A stretch of DNA of 64,000 bases from Ctena decussata (GCA_963989385.1 OZ022511.1:27212503-27276502), one strand, 5' to 3'. Shown: positions 11,917 through 24,590, counted from the stretch's first letter. Numbers and translations are program-made. The notes: generated by a model not told the origin, from the letters alone.

Positions 11917-12040
11917 GACATGATAAAGAGTTATTGTCATATAGAACATACAAACACAATTTTTCCTAAAAACTGAATACATTGTGTTAAATCTAAAATC
12001 AAATCTATAGGTGTGTATGGACACAATTTATTGGCATATG

Positions 12041-12141
12041 AACGCGACATGAGGGGGTGTAAATTTGCACCCGGGTGTAAATTTGCATCCGGGTGCAAAT
12101 TTGCACCCGGGTGCAAAATGTGCACATGAACACGGCTTTAG
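12041..12141. repeat. Shorter copy of the GCACCCGGGTGC array
   Basis: Three to four units, with right end TGTGCACATGAACACGGCTT complementary to the left end at 10484. Left end ATATGAACGCGACATGAG. Confidence 0.8.
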
Positions 12142-12730
12142 ATTTAATAAGTAATAGTATTTATCACGGGTAAAAATTTCAATCTGACAAAAAATCACAA
12201 CACCTGCTTACAATGTATATCCAAACGGGGCGACTCGTACAAGGCCATCTCGTCTGGGTCTGCATTGTCTGCTATTTCGAATGTGATTTTGTATCATATT
12301 TTCATAAATTTATATTTGTATTATCAGAACATTTCAAGCAACCAAACCAGGTCATAAATATGTAGGAGCACTTTACATGGAAATAATGTGACTGATACAC
12401 AAACCTTGAGATTTAAGTCTAAGACAAACTACCATTATGGGTATAGTTTATGATATTGATCATCCAGTAGACAGCAAATCACAAGCCTCTACTCTACTTA
12501 CGATATCTATCAAGACGAGGCGACTCATACAAGCCGCCTCGTCCTGACTTACATCGTTTGCTATTCTGACTGTGATGTATTGTCATATTTACATTTATAA
12601 GTGTACCTTACCCTCCAACCTAACATACCACATGAATATGTGGTAACAATGTAAATCAAGACGAGGCGATTCGAGAACAATTATCTGATCGGGGTCGATA
12701 CCGTCAACCATCACCGGTAAAATTCGTTAT

Positions 12731-12959
12731 TAACTCTTTCGGCGCCACTTTGCAAACAGCGTATATCCAGATCAGCCGGCTCTTAAAAGAGCCGTCTGAT
12801 CAGGATCTACATTGTTTGCCATTCAAATATGAACTTAAAAAGCCTGATTTTATGAAAAATGTCTTTAGATTGTTAAAATTTCCAATTACAAATCTGTCGT
12901 CTGATGATTTGAGCAGACGAAAATTTGTCGTCTGAAAAATTTGGCGCCGAAAGAGTTAA
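12731..12959. mobile_element. Family E TTAA-flanked element, copy 1
   Basis: Ends TTAACTCTTTCGGCGCCA and TTTGGCGCCGAAAGAGTTAA. The TTAA flank and CTCTTT start suggest a piggyBac-type non-autonomous element. Contains CCAGATCAGCCGGCTCTTAA and a (GTCGTCTGA) inverted pair. Inner sequence is almost identical to 42018. Confidence 0.82.
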
Positions 12960-13024
12960 ATCATTTCAGTTCAAGATACCCGACACACCAACCTAACAAC
13001 ATAGATCAAGACAAGGCGACTTGT

Positions 13025-13257
13025 ACAAGGGCGTAGCTACGTATACGGCAAATACGCAAGTGCGTATTGAAATTTTGTCAAAATTGACAAAATTTCAAAA
13101 CGCACCTGCATATTTGCATGCTGAAATTCTATAAATTAGACAAGATTTCAAAACCAACTCCCAAAGAGGCTGAAATACGTATTTTCCCTTCAAGAAGTAG
13201 AGAATAAAACATGGTTGTGCGTATTATGAAATTGCCCCTAGATACGTATACGCCCCT
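13025..13257. mobile_element. Family G small element, copy 2
   Basis: Ends GGGCGTAGCTACGTATACGG and TAGATACGTATACGCCC. Inner AATACGCAAGTGCGTATTGA and AAAACGCACCTGCATATTTG. Same family as 9704. Confidence 0.75.
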
Positions 13258-13463
13258 GTTGTATGCAGCCTCCTTATCTGGGTCTATACTGCTTATAATT
13301 ATGGCCGAACAGTTCACTCCCCGACTTACCAAATTCGATTATAATAACTTTCAAGGCTATTCGACTCTTATATAATCGTCTGATCTGGTTCCCCATTCGG
13401 TATCTGCTATTTCAAAGGAAACAATTTTGCATATAAAATGTCAGAAGAAAACACTCAGGTGTC

Positions 13464-13570
13464 CCAGCAGGCACAAAAAGCTGAAGTTGGCATCGAATCA
13501 ACGCTGAGTCAACGTAATAACGTTGAATCAACGCTGATTCATGCCAACTTCAACTGCGCCCACAGTGGCT
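13464..13570. mobile_element. CCCAGCAGGCAC-type small element
   Basis: Left TCCCAGCAGGCACAAAAAGC, then GTTGGCATCGAATCAACG and the complement CGTTGAATCAACGCTGATTC, AACTTCAACTGCGCCCA at the right. A similar ACGTTGAATCAACGC motif set occurs at 9480-9590 and 46917-47000. Confidence 0.6.
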
Positions 13571-13739
13571 GAGAAACCATGTTATTGTTTGTAACGTATT
13601 TTTTGACGTTTTGACGTTTAATTTACGGTTTAAAAGGTTCCAGGTCATCAACACTTGTTATGCGATGCTTATTCTCAGCGTTGTCCTGAATAAACACATT
13701 CCCATTGTAGACCCATGTTTTTATAATACATGACATGTC

Positions 13740-13930
13740 TATTTTTCTTCAGCTGCCTACATAGTCAGGACGCTGAAGCCGAAAAAAATGCAACTTTAAT
13801 GCCCCGGCGATTCGAAAGGAAATTTTTACCAAATTTGATAAGCAAAACATTTGGGCTATATGATAGGGTATGATGTGGTCACTGAAATAGGATCCCGTGG
13901 TTTTAATTACCCCTTTTTACCCGTACCCCT
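13740..13930 (+). repeat. Repeat shared with 21955-22095 (inverted)
   Basis: AGTCAGGACGCTGAA, TTTAATGCCCCGGCGATTCG and GGGTATGATGTGGTC appear here. Their complements lie directly 3' of the ORF1 pseudogene (CGAATTGTCGGGGCATTAAA; GACCACATCATACCC). It may be part of that retrotransposon's flank. Confidence 0.6.
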
Positions 13931-13949
13931 TCTAAATCTTAATTTGCTC

Positions 13950-16600
13950 AAAATGAAAACGCTATAACTCTGTCCATTTAGAGGTGCACTAAAGTTTTCT
14001 GATTAATTCATGAAATGGCGTATTCGTGTGCAAAGTATCAGTTTCTGTAATAATTTACAAAATGCATGCTTAAAATATTAAGAAAACCGGTGTATACATA
14101 TATTTACACAAGGATAATTCATCCTACCAATTGTTGGTGTTTGAAGGTACTAAATTTCATTTTAAATCGCTGCCTTTCAGATTCTCATCAAACTGCTCGT
14201 AGAATTATGGGACAGCTGACTCTCAAAATATCCAATAACAATGACAATATACTCTGTACTTCATAAAGGTTTCTCTTTGGAGTCTAAACACCACCATGGG
14301 TCCCGTTTTCCACAGAAGTTCATTTCAATTTGAATTTCAATTTGAATTTTTCCCCGTGATGTGCAGTTTTAACAAGAAAACCAGCCCAACCACTTCTGGG
14401 ATTGCGAAGACTTCCAACAACTTACGCATTCACATTATCACTGGCGTTTCTTTGTTACAGCTCGATCGTTACATACGTTACTTAATATAATTTTGTTAAA
14501 AAGAATAATGAATGAAGACGATTCAAAAGATATATAAAAATGTAGAATACAAAAACATGATCATATTTGTTTTACTGCATTAGAGTATAGTTACTATAAT
14601 TTGTAAAAAAAAGTTTCGAAAAGCTTTTCATAGCAAATAATGCAAATTGTATATGTTACCCATGAAACGAAAATAATAAATAGAATGAAACAATATTTCA
14701 ACTTTAAATCATTTCGTCGTTCAAATATGTTTTTGAAAATAGTGCTTTTAAACTCTGCATTTTCCCTTGTCTTAAAAGCTAATTCAGTACTTTAACAAAA
14801 CAAAGTTTTATACATGTAATTTGTATTTAGTGTGTAAATGAAGTATTTTGACATCTGTAAATATGTTAAGTTGGATTGGCACTAATGTAATGATGGAAGT
14901 ATCCAAACTGAAAAAGACAATGTACTCTAACGAATATTTGCACTTACTGACAGGCGGAAAAATGAACGGCATTCAAATTTATGTTCAAACAATAACCAAA
15001 CATCATGGTTCGAAGAGTAATTACAACGTTAACTACTTAGATATCAAAAGAAGCTATTCAGTAATATGCATATGGTTGATATTAGCAGAGTTGTGGGATC
15101 ACTGTTTCCTTCAGTAGGTGGTTAAAACCATTGTGAACAGCGTTATTTTGCAAGTTCGTACGTCTTTGCAGAGAATAAAATTCGTTTACATGTTGACAAT
15201 TGGTTTCTTGTTATTTTGTTACAGTGTATTTATTAGATATGCATGCAGACCCAAGCTTACGTATATGAGATGTAGAAAACGTACATAGAAAAATGTAAAT
15301 AAAATTACCCAGGAATTGCCACAATTACAAAACACAGCCCACCCAAGACACCGAAAGAAGATGGGAAACATGCATACGACAAAACGGAACAGCACATCTT
15401 TGGTAACAGACACTCCATTCCAACACAGAGGAACTATACATAAGTAAGCACAAAAAAAATAAATAAATAAAAAAATAAAAAAATAATAATAAAAATACAT
15501 TCAAACATTTAATACATCTAATTTTACCTATTTTCTATTTTAAACCACAAAACAAAATAGAAAACACATAGGACAGCTATACAGGCGACCACAAGGCAAG
15601 AAAACCAACCAATGGGATTCGCATGTAGAAGTTTTCATATTTGTATAGACAGTTGTACATAATCTACCAGGGGCTTTAACTAGTTTTATTCGCGCAACCT
15701 CACACTTCCTTTTGATGCAGCAAAAACGCGTAGGCGTTGCGTCATAAACACGGATGTTTTTAGATATTTTAATACGCAAAGAAAATGAAGTTTCAAACGG
15801 CTCAGTGAACAGCCATCATATGTTTATCACGTATATAACAGAAGAAATAAAAACATCGGTATAGAATTCAGTGTTCGAATAAATAAGTAAAATGAAAGAT
15901 TCTTACTAAACATCTAGTATAATTACTCAACGTAAAATCTTGCCTATCGTAGACTTAACTGCTTGAAACATTTTGAATCAGTGTGTGCTGCACTGGCTAT
16001 ACCAGGTGAATACTTATTAAAACTTATTTTATAAGAAATCTAACATATGCCGAAAAACTTCGATATATGAAGAATACATAGCCATAGATGCTACAGCCAT
16101 TGATTATATTTAAAAGTAGTGCGTGAACATGCCACCATGAAAATAAAAAAATAAGAAAACGAGATTGTTAGAAGTATTTAACTTCCATCTGTTTGGCATG
16201 CATCTGAATATACGTTATACTGCGTTACATAATTGTAATTTAAACATTGTTTCATTCAGTACCAAACGATAATATTTGTTTGTGAATAAGCTGCTTTCAA
16301 GACCTCAAAATGTCTGCATGCCTCAAGCCCTAAGTCTTTACAATTAACTTATTATGTGTCTTTAAACTGTATACTTTCATCATTATTGAGCATAAAATCG
16401 CAAGAACGAAGCACGAAAGCTTTATAGCTAAAATATTATGATACTTCATTCCATCTCAACTTAAATCTAAAACAAAGTCTCAAAATTGAAATTAAATAGC
16501 GTATTGGACCGTTAATCACGATTCCATTTAAAGAAACTGTCAGTGTTTCAATTAAGTACCAAGGTTTACTTGCTGAAATGTTATCAACGTTACCGGTTTA
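13950..16600. other. No feature recognised
   Basis: Strongly AT-rich. Short frames at 14848-15117 and 15219-15500 are low-complexity, with no domain and no splice context. Confidence 0.5.
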
Positions 16601-16695
16601 TAGCGCTCTCGTCAGCAGCGCCGTCGCCTGCTCGTGAAAAGTGGTCCGGCCATGTATTTGTGGGTACCGAAGGCACGAGAGAGGAACGCACGAGA

Positions 16696-16765
16696 GCGAA
16701 AAATCCCTTTTTTTTTTTGGAGGGGGGGGGGGGCGGAGGGAGGGGGTGATGGGGGTTTCGGGTGG
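16696..16765. repeat. T run and G-rich tract
   Basis: A T9 run is followed by GGAGGGGGGGGGGGCGGAGG and more G tracts; four or more G runs could form a quadruplex. Confidence 0.7.
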
Positions 16766-17006
16766 GTTTCGGGAGATCTCTCCCGAAAAATTGCTACATT
16801 CTGAAAGTTTGTAGGTGCGTTTATGTTGCATCTCGTTTAATTTATTATTATTATTATTATTTTATAAGTAAATTCGTAAAGATCATCAAGGAATTAGAAC
16901 TGACTTTCTGTTAATACAGACTGGTTTAGTTCTGATAGCCAAAACATTAAAACAAACAAATATTAATTATTTCGATTCGTCGGCAAGTCTCGTCAGGCGG
17001 TGGCAA

Positions 17007-18065
17007 CTGTCAGAGAGTAGCTTTTCCCCCCTAGTAGTTTTTCCCCCCGGAAAAATGACTATGATTTTTGTATAGTAGAATTTCCCACCGGAAAAATGGC
17101 TATATAGTAGAATTTTCCCCCGGAAATTTGACTATATAGCCAATTTTCCCCTGGGAAAATCTACTATACGTGTTTTTGCATAGCCGTTCTTCCCCCCTAT
17201 AGTGGATTTTCCCCTTGGTAATATGATTGCAGGAAGACACGCTACATAGTTGAATTTGCTCCTTTTCCAATAAAAATAGTGAGCCCATCACTGAAACAGA
17301 AATATGAGTGTATGTCCGTGAAATATCGATGGATAACAGATGCTAGAACTACGTGCATGTGTCCATCAGTCTGTCGTATTTTTGTTTTTGGGAAAACAGG
17401 CTGGCATTTTGCTTTTTAATGTTAGCCCAAAAACGGCTATGAGTGAACGTGTTTTTGAGCATAAATTTGTATGATTTTGTGTTTACACAAGCGTTCATCT
17501 GTGCGTGCACGCAGCGGAATGCATGGACTAGTGATCGCCTTTCATGCAGGTGACGTGGGCTCGACTCCCATCGGGACACACGTCCGAATATTATTTTCAG
17601 TGTAATAAACTCTCTACAAAATCAAATATGACAGGAAAAGCACCAATTCTTACATCTTCCTATAAGCTTGCATGCGTATGTGTACGTACAAAAATATCTG
17701 CGATGGGAAAAACCACACTATCGTCGTTCCTTAAATTAGTAAGTATTGATTATTATAAAAATATGGTTGCTAAATTTGCATATTGGTTTTTGGGAATTTA
17801 TCACGTTTATTACCTCCCCTGAAGTACTGATACATTTCTTATGCGATTAATTCCGTAACATGTCTCTGTTCCATTCCGTTCCGTTTCGTTCCGTTCCGCA
17901 AAATACCAATAACCATACCAAATTCACTAATATCCGATTTCCCGGTGGGGGAAAAAGGACTTTGGGGGAAAAGTGGCTCTATGAGGTCCGGACAATTCAC
18001 TATATAGCCGTCCTTCCTATAGCCATTTTTCCGGGGGGAAAGGGGGAAAAACCACTCTCTGACAG
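17007..18065. mobile_element. Family D 1.06-kb inverted-repeat element, copy 1
   Basis: Ends CTGTCAGAGAGTAGCTTTTC and AAAAACCACTCTCTGACAG. Subterminal runs of CCCCCCGGAAAAATGACTAT repeat several times in both orientations. Flanked by CAA on both sides, so a 3-bp duplication is possible. A tRNA-like segment lies at 17502-17577. No protein reading frame; non-autonomous. About 90 percent like the copy at 36852 by eye. Confidence 0.85.
17502..17577 (+). other. tRNA-like segment inside family D (copy 1)
   Basis: Reads GATCGCCTTTCATGCAGG then GACGTGGGCTCGACTCCC and ATCGGGACA. The GGGCTCGACTCCC block is a near-consensus Pol III B box, and CGCCTTTCATGCAGG resembles a tRNA-Glu/Asp anticodon arm. The A-box region (CACGCAGCGGAATGC) is weak. 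Confidence 0.5.
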
Positions 18066-18069
18066 CAAC

Positions 18070-18980
18070 CACCAACTTTATGCGACGGTTAGGTTTGATG
18101 AAATATTCCCACGACACTACTTTAGACCTCCACCTCTTTTTGCTCAGACCTATCTGTCCCGATCTTGATAACCTTGCGGTATATAACATGAAACAGTATA
18201 TTAGATAAAACAACAGCAGCAATAAATATTGATATAAAATCAAGAAATTAATAAATTTTACTTACAGCAGCGAAATCATAATTCCTGCGAAAACTTGTTA
18301 AAGAATAATGCGATCAGAGACAAGATTAAAAGCTTTCTTCGTGCACTATATCAGCAAGGACTCGTGCTGCCTACAGGTTTTCTTGTAGGTATGCACGGAT
18401 TTTTGCTGCATATAGTGGACTCATTATGGGAGACTTTTATTGTCAGTCCTCCTGGTTAACGTAGGGAAAATGATTTTAAAAAATGGGAGAAGAAAAACAT
18501 ATCTTTGATATCATTTGGCTACTGTCTAACTTACATGTATGTATTTTCCCTGTTTAGCACGTATATGAAAATGTTTCTTCTGTATTATTGTATTCCACGC
18601 ATGCTTATTCGTTTATATTTATATTTAAACCTCTGTCGCCATATTTTGTATGGAAAGAGTGAATAAAAGAATATATATGTAATTGCGAACCATGAATACT
18701 GAAAACTTGCTGAACAAAGGCCCATTTTGGAATTTGAACGTCTTTTGCTGATTTGGAACTGATGCGTGATGGAGTATTCATGAATTATGCAAATACGTTT
18801 TCAGAATTTGAATACGTCTGTAGTGTTCAAAAGAGTCTGTATGCATGTTACGTAATTTAAATGACAGTTTGTCACACCTGAATAAATTATCGCTGGGTAA
18901 GCTTTCAATATTACATAATATTTTATACACTAAAGTTTCCCATTAGCTATTTATTTCATACAGCATTAAACACATTGATA
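18070..18980. other. No coding feature; one imperfect hairpin
   Basis: 18340-18425 has CACTATATCAGCAAGGACTC against TTTTGCTGCATATAGTG and CTACAGGTTTTCTTGTAGGT. Confidence 0.45.
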
Positions 18981-19597
18981 ATTGAGCCGTTCTCTGTGAA
19001 AACCGGGCTTAATGACATTACGTAATAATTACGTTGTGAACGGGTGAAAAACATCAAAATTAATGATTTTTCGGACCTCTATTTATTTCCATGAAAATAC
19101 CTTAGGTGTTGAGATATAACGGAAAGCCCATGAATTCAGACAAAGTCCAGTCATAAATATGACATATGTTGCCATGACAACGCTTATTCCACGGTAACCC
19201 CAAAGCCTTGAAAACAGATGGTATACCATCATAAAGACCTATCATTTGAGAAAGAATGTTAAGTCATGCAAATTGTCATATGTGTACTATGATATACATA
19301 TTGAAAATGAGCAAACACACATTTTGTACGAGTTGTTTTGTGTAACAAGCACAGAAAGCGCGTTCAAACAAACGTAGTGACGTTGACGTCAAAACATACG
19401 TGCATGACGTTTATAACGTCACATAAAGAAACTGCACTACCTGTTAGCTTCTAAAGTCTATATCTCAGTAATAAATAATGGTAACCATCCCAAATTTTCA
19501 GGAAATGTTTAGAAAAGTTAATACTTTTCAGTGATGCAGTTAATTAATTTTTTGTTCTTATGTCATTAAGCCCGGTTTTCACAGAGAACGGCTCAAT
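18981..19597. mobile_element. 617-bp element with 37-bp terminal inverted repeats
   Basis: Ends ATTGAGCCGTTCTCTGTGAA and the exact complement through GGGCTTAATGACA. Interior AT-rich, with a cluster of GACGTC/GACGTTT motifs at 19378-19425 and no frame. Confidence 0.87.
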
Positions 19598-19599
19598 TA

Positions 19600-21950
19600 A
19601 TTTTATTCTATACAACATAGATTGCCCGCCGTTTTATAACCCTGTGATATAACTACCTATGTGAGATTTGATGAACCAACAAATTAACTGAACTGTTGCA
19701 TATAGGATAAAGGCACCCAATAAACATGTTTATATCTCACGCGGCTTCATCTTTGATGTCTAGTTCTTTTAGGATAGTCATGTAATGAATATAAATTCTT
19801 AAAGACCTAGATCCTATACTACCCGGTTTGAGACCGTAAGTAGGCGGCGCTATTGTTCAATTATTGTTTTACTGATAACAATTCATCCCAAGGTCCCAGG
19901 CTATTGGTAATTACCTCCACAGAAGCAACAACCAAAAATCAGGTCAGTAACTGAACTTTCATGACTTGCTGGAGATGCTTACTGTTTGGTGCCCAGAGAA
20001 ATGCTGAGATGAGATGTTTCGATTCTCATAAAAATGGTCTCCAAGAGGCTCAGCGGAATGAATCCATGTCAGCATTTCCTAACAGCGAGTCTGTTCATTA
20101 CTGAGATAAACTACCTACTTCTGCCTTGTATTGTTCATTAGGCCTTTATAAAAAGTTTTATTTATTTTTTTTTTTTTTTGCGTGCGTTGAGCGAGTGCAA
20201 CGGCACATTTAATGATCGCGGTAAAAAATATTTAAATGAAAGTAATGTCACGCCAGTTATACGCTCGCTCAAAAAAGTGGTCCGGCTATAGCCGGACCGG
20301 CCGGACCGTCGGCGACAGCCTTGGTCAGTTATAAGGCAAAACATTAAAAATATTCTTGTTATGACGAGTTAACGAAAGAAGAAAATACCGTAACTTTTAA
20401 GATGTCCCATCATCAGTCTATTCAGGAGTTTTGTCAGTGTTTATGGTAACGGGACGGGTAATTCACAATATTTGCCACATTATTCCTACATGATATTATC
20501 TGCACTCAAAATGTTGCACAAAATGATATATTTTACTTACAGTCCGGCGACGAGTAGTTGACCGGAGGCTAGAGGCTGTGAAAATACATTTTCTCAACGT
20601 GTAGCATTTCGGCCGTGAAAATTTTGATTAGCAGTAACATTAACTAATAAGAAGTTTTACATGTTTCCGATGTTGTATTACCAAGCGCATGATGTATCAC
20701 CTTCTTTAGGGACTTTAAAAATTGACCAAAATGGTCAGTGCAAGGAAATATCTAATTTTTTTATATAATTGGGCTGTTCCTTGATTTTAACTAAAACTTT
20801 CACTTCAGCTTGTCGTTTTTATTGGTAACAAAAAATACCTCCATGCAAGTCTCATAAAAGAATGCGTACTTTGTTAGCAGATGCTTGTTTTCGATGTGAC
20901 AGATTCTTTTCTGTGCCTCATGTCATTAAATTCCAGTGTGTATTTTAGTTTTCTCACCTTTCTGAAGTCTTTAACTTCTATGCTCTATGGTTTGATTTTT
21001 TTTCAATATTCAATGTAACAGCAGGCTTTGTAGTGTAAATTACTAGTAATTCCCTAATTTCATATTTATTTATATTAAAAATAACGATTTTGCTTGATTG
21101 TCACTTGACTGACACCACTATGAATAACAATGTTCAGAGCATCAGTAGTTTTATTTCCCTTGGGGTAATTTCTTCTCTATTCCTCAATTTATCTATTTGT
21201 CTCTTTTTATTGCTTTGACTAAAAGTCACGTATGTTAGTGTCATGAGAAGCGTAGCAAGAAAACTGAACCGTTATATAATCATGTCAGCAAAAGTGTTGA
21301 GCGTTGCTACAAGAAGAAAGAAATAGCAAAAAAGACTGTTTGTTCAGAATTTGTCAAGACTTTTAACACATAACAACTCTTTTTTTCTGTTTCACGTATA
21401 AAACGCAGCTTGCGAGGGCCTTAAACTGCTAGGTGAAAATAGCGACAAACTTCTGTCAACAGTATTTCTTTAGAAAATGTCTGAATACCGTATTTATGAG
21501 AGTTTGCTGGGAGTTGGTGAAGGTTGCTGATTAGCTGTGATATAATGGAATACATTTTGTATAAATGTTATCTACGTTAATCCTACGTTAATTCAAGTAG
21601 TAACATAGGCGAATGACTAGGAATCAAGCAAACTGTTATTCTTCTAGTATTTAAAGATAATTTTAAAGGAGGATATACTAGCAAAAGCAAAACAAAACGA
21701 TTATGTCTTCAAATTATTTACATTTTGGGAATATTTTCATATGTAACGTCCATAACCGAATGTTATGGGCTTAAACCAAAATGGATAGAAAGCTAATAAG
21801 TATCAGTCGTTAGCAATGTAATAGACTTCTTCTAAAACTTATCTTGTTTGCTTGAAACTCCACTTCAAATGACATAAAAATAAGGAGAAATGCAGGCGAT
21901 CATTTTTAGCATTTCTTTGGTACCCAGTTATCTCCCCTTATTTTACATCC
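19600..21950. other. No coding feature
   Basis: AT-rich, with a T run and TCCGGCTATAGCCGGACCGG palindrome near 20161-20310. No frame above 60 codons apart from low-complexity ones. Confidence 0.5.
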
Positions 21951-21954
21951 TGGA

Positions 21955-22095
21955 TCCACTTTTCAGGACCACATCATACCCTAAACTAAAGTTGGGATGC
22001 TAAACTTTCATAATATACCAAATTCATCCTTTCGAATTGTCGGGGCATTAAACTCGAAAAGTAGGCCCCTTTTGAATTTCAGCGTCCTGACTAAC
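21955..22095 (-). repeat. Repeat following the ORF1 pseudogene
   Basis: Reverse-complement match to 13740-13930, sited immediately after the ORF1 remnant in its reading direction; possibly 3' sequence of the same element. Confidence 0.55.
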
Positions 22096-22703
22096 ACATG
22101 TATGCCAAGTATTTGCGCTTTTTCGTCAAGTCTTCGTTTATGAAGATATTTGCTTTTTGAGCGCGTAAAGTTGATCTACCTTTTAGTAAACTAAGACGGG
22201 CATTATAGTTATTAAATTTTGTTAATAATTTCACGTCATCTTGGTGGTGCCTGTGGCTCATCACTTATATCTGGTGGGTTGGTAACCCTGCCTACTCTGT
22301 GTGACCTATCGATATCTTTGGGATCAATGTTTGCTCCAACCCGTTTGGCCAAGTCAAGAACGATTTTGGCTGTGTCCTCATTTACAGTTTCTGTTATCCC
22401 TGAAATCCTTAGACACGACCGCCTAGAATACTGCTCCAGGTCATCGTTACGAACATTAGCGAGTTTCAGCTCATTTTGGACATTGGATAGGGCCTCTTTC
22501 AAAGAGATCATCTCAGATTTTATTGGTTCGATCACTAAGGCAACCCTTTGCTCCACCAACTCAGCAATCTCGTCCCTCAGTAACATTTTTAATTTTGTGG
22601 CAATTCTTAAGACATCATCCTCTGTCATGTGCGCCCCTTGAGAAGCCTGTGTAAATTGTGGCATATGCGTAGTTTGTTGCAACGGATGAGTAAAATTAAG
22701 CAT
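22091..22703 (-). pseudogene. ORF1-like protein of a non-LTR retrotransposon, broken
   Basis: The minus strand from 22703 encodes 155 residues. They include a helical coiled-coil part (LKEALSNVQNELKLANV), the motif DDLEQYSRRSCLRISGI, then EDTAKIVLDLAKRVG and DRSHRVGR. This is the layout of L1/Tx1-type ORF1 RNA-binding proteins: coiled coil followed by an RRM-like region. The frame stops at a TGA after QAPPR, continues REIINK, then shifts frame near an A/T run. It resumes as FNNYNARLSLLKGRSTLRAQ and KANIFINEDLTKKRKYL and stops near 22091. One nonsense and one frameshift mark it as dead. Sequence upstream of its start is cut by the element at 22707. Confidence 0.75.
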
Positions 22704-22706
22704 CTG

Positions 22707-24585
22707 GGGCCGTATTCATAAAGCAACTTAAGTCGTTGCTATGCTGTTGCTAAGGGTAAATTTCTATGTTGGAGATTCCCTACAACTATGAAATTTGGTC
22801 TGGAGGAACAGTCTTAAAAGACTGTTCCTCCAGACCAAATTTCTATGTTGTAGGGAATCTCCTTTTTAGAAATTCAGCCTTAGCAACCGCATAGCAACGA
22901 CTTAAAGGGAAATCACCCTATAAAAACTGCCATTGAAATTTTGTTGAAACTTCACACAGTGGTAGAATATTATATGCTAAGTGAAAAAATGAAATAAAAA
23001 AATGGGGTCACCGTACTACTTTTTGAGATAACGCAGCGCCATCTATGTGCCTGTTTAAAGCATGACTATGTCTATTACGAACACTTTATCCGAGAAAATA
23101 GATGACCGATCGTTTCGAAATAAAGATTAATTAACTCCTCTTTCTTGTCTCTTTGTTTGCCTATCAAAATTGTCATCGTCGTATGTCTCATTATATAGGT
23201 TATTTTCAGTTTTTAGTTTCCCGCCATTTTCCATTATTGGAAAAAACGTGGAATTTCTTCAATATAAAAAGTTCCGCCATTGAAATTTTTATATACTTTT
23301 GATATATTAAAAGGAATGATCCACCTCGTGCAAATAAGCTAATAAAAAGTATAGGTCATCGACCAAATATTCGAGTTATGGAAGGAAAACCACTTCTATT
23401 TCGTGCGGTTTCATATAAGCGCGTTGACGTCAAGGTTTTATGCGTTGACGTCGCTTTCTATTAGGCGCCATCAACGGCCATATGGATAGCGCTCTTACCT
23501 TTCGATGCTTTTTATAGCAATGCAATATAATTCCCTATTCAATTTCAGCAATCTCTTATGTCTTGAACATATAGTCTATATGAAATTGTCGCCTTCAAAA
23601 TTTTCTCGTTTGCAGACAACACATTAATGAGAGAAATTCCAAGGACTGAAACTAGGCAGCATGTTCATTGTTATTTCTCATGGAATTTTGAACTTTTTTC
23701 TTGGTCCAGATTATATCACATTTATATCTGATGAACAAGTTTATGTGCGAACATTCAACTTGTTGGACCCGGCCACTGCTCGGCATGTATTTTCACGGCA
23801 AAGCTTTGTCCGTGGTGCATGATTTCAATTTATCATTTAATGATGAGACCAATTTTGGAGAATATGCATTTTGATAATTTTTCCCTGTTCGCATCGACAA
23901 TCTGTGAATCCTGTGGAAAGTCTAGGGCGATTAGTGAAAATAAGAGTGTCGCCGCCTAGCCGTTGTAAAATTTGTATCTTACGAGAACAATATGGCTGAT
24001 CGTCTCATGTCACTTGCGTTAAATCTTAGAAGCAACTATTCAAAAAGAAAAGAAAAAGACGAAACAAATTACCGTAACGACATGAGCTAACAATAAAAGC
24101 TAAGATCAGCCTGCGCATTTGCTCAGTCTGATCTCCGCTTTCACTGTTTGCATGGGTATTTCATGACTCAAGCAAACGGTACCAAGTCCTTATTTATATT
24201 TATACTTGCATTAAGTAATTACGAGATTCAAAACGCGCTTGCAGTTTTCACATCCTCTCCTTATCTGACATTTAATTCCTAAAAAAATACACACTACCCG
24301 CCAAAATAATTGGCGCTCTCTTTTCCGTATAAAATTCTTCAGCCCCATTTTTGTCGTATTTTTTCTTTTGTCCAGTTTTATATATTTACCATTTTTCTGT
24401 CGCAAAACACTTATAGGTTTGTTTCAACAAAGAGCCCATGTTGTCTTCGAAAGTGACGTAAACGTTTTAGCGTTACGGCAAACGACGTCATGATAACCAT
24501 AGCAGGAAACAATGACGCTGCGTCAAAATGTATGCGCACGAACATTGAGGCGATTTCCCTTTAAGTGGCTTTATGAATACGGCCC
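22707..24585. mobile_element. Family F element, 1.88 kb, with CTG target duplication
   Basis: Ends GGGCCGTATTCATAAAGC and GCTTTATGAATACGGCCC, flanked by CTG at 22704-22706 and 24586-24588. The 3-bp duplication and GGG-start termini fit PIF/Harbinger-like elements, by inference. Near the left end a foldback unit (22729-22907) interrupts the terminal repeat: CACTTAA continues as AGGGAAATC on its far side, matching the right end. The interior, 22920-24540, has no long frame and several GACGTC motifs. Confidence 0.75.
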
Positions 24586-24590
24586 CTGTT

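Larger units (their letters stand above)
9600..13450 (+). repeat. Degenerate repeat units with CTGGGTCTGCATTGTCTGCT core
   Basis: A unit resembling AAGACGAGGCGACTCATACA ... CTGGGTCTACATTG ... GCTATT ... TGTGATTTTG recurs near 9660, 10220, 12220, 12510, 12660, 13010-13290 and 13360. The arrangement looks like an old tandem array, now interrupted by the family G, family E, CCCGGG-array and (CA)n insertions. Confidence 0.55.

Noticed and set aside
11735..12024. Frames rich in TH or VC repeats
   Set aside because: Translation of the (AC)n microsatellite.
12750..12935. 61-codon frame conserved with 42054-42239
   Set aside because: Conservation reflects two recent copies of one non-coding TTAA element.
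22219..22641. 140-codon plus-strand frame
   Set aside because: Antisense shadow of the ORF1-like pseudogene.
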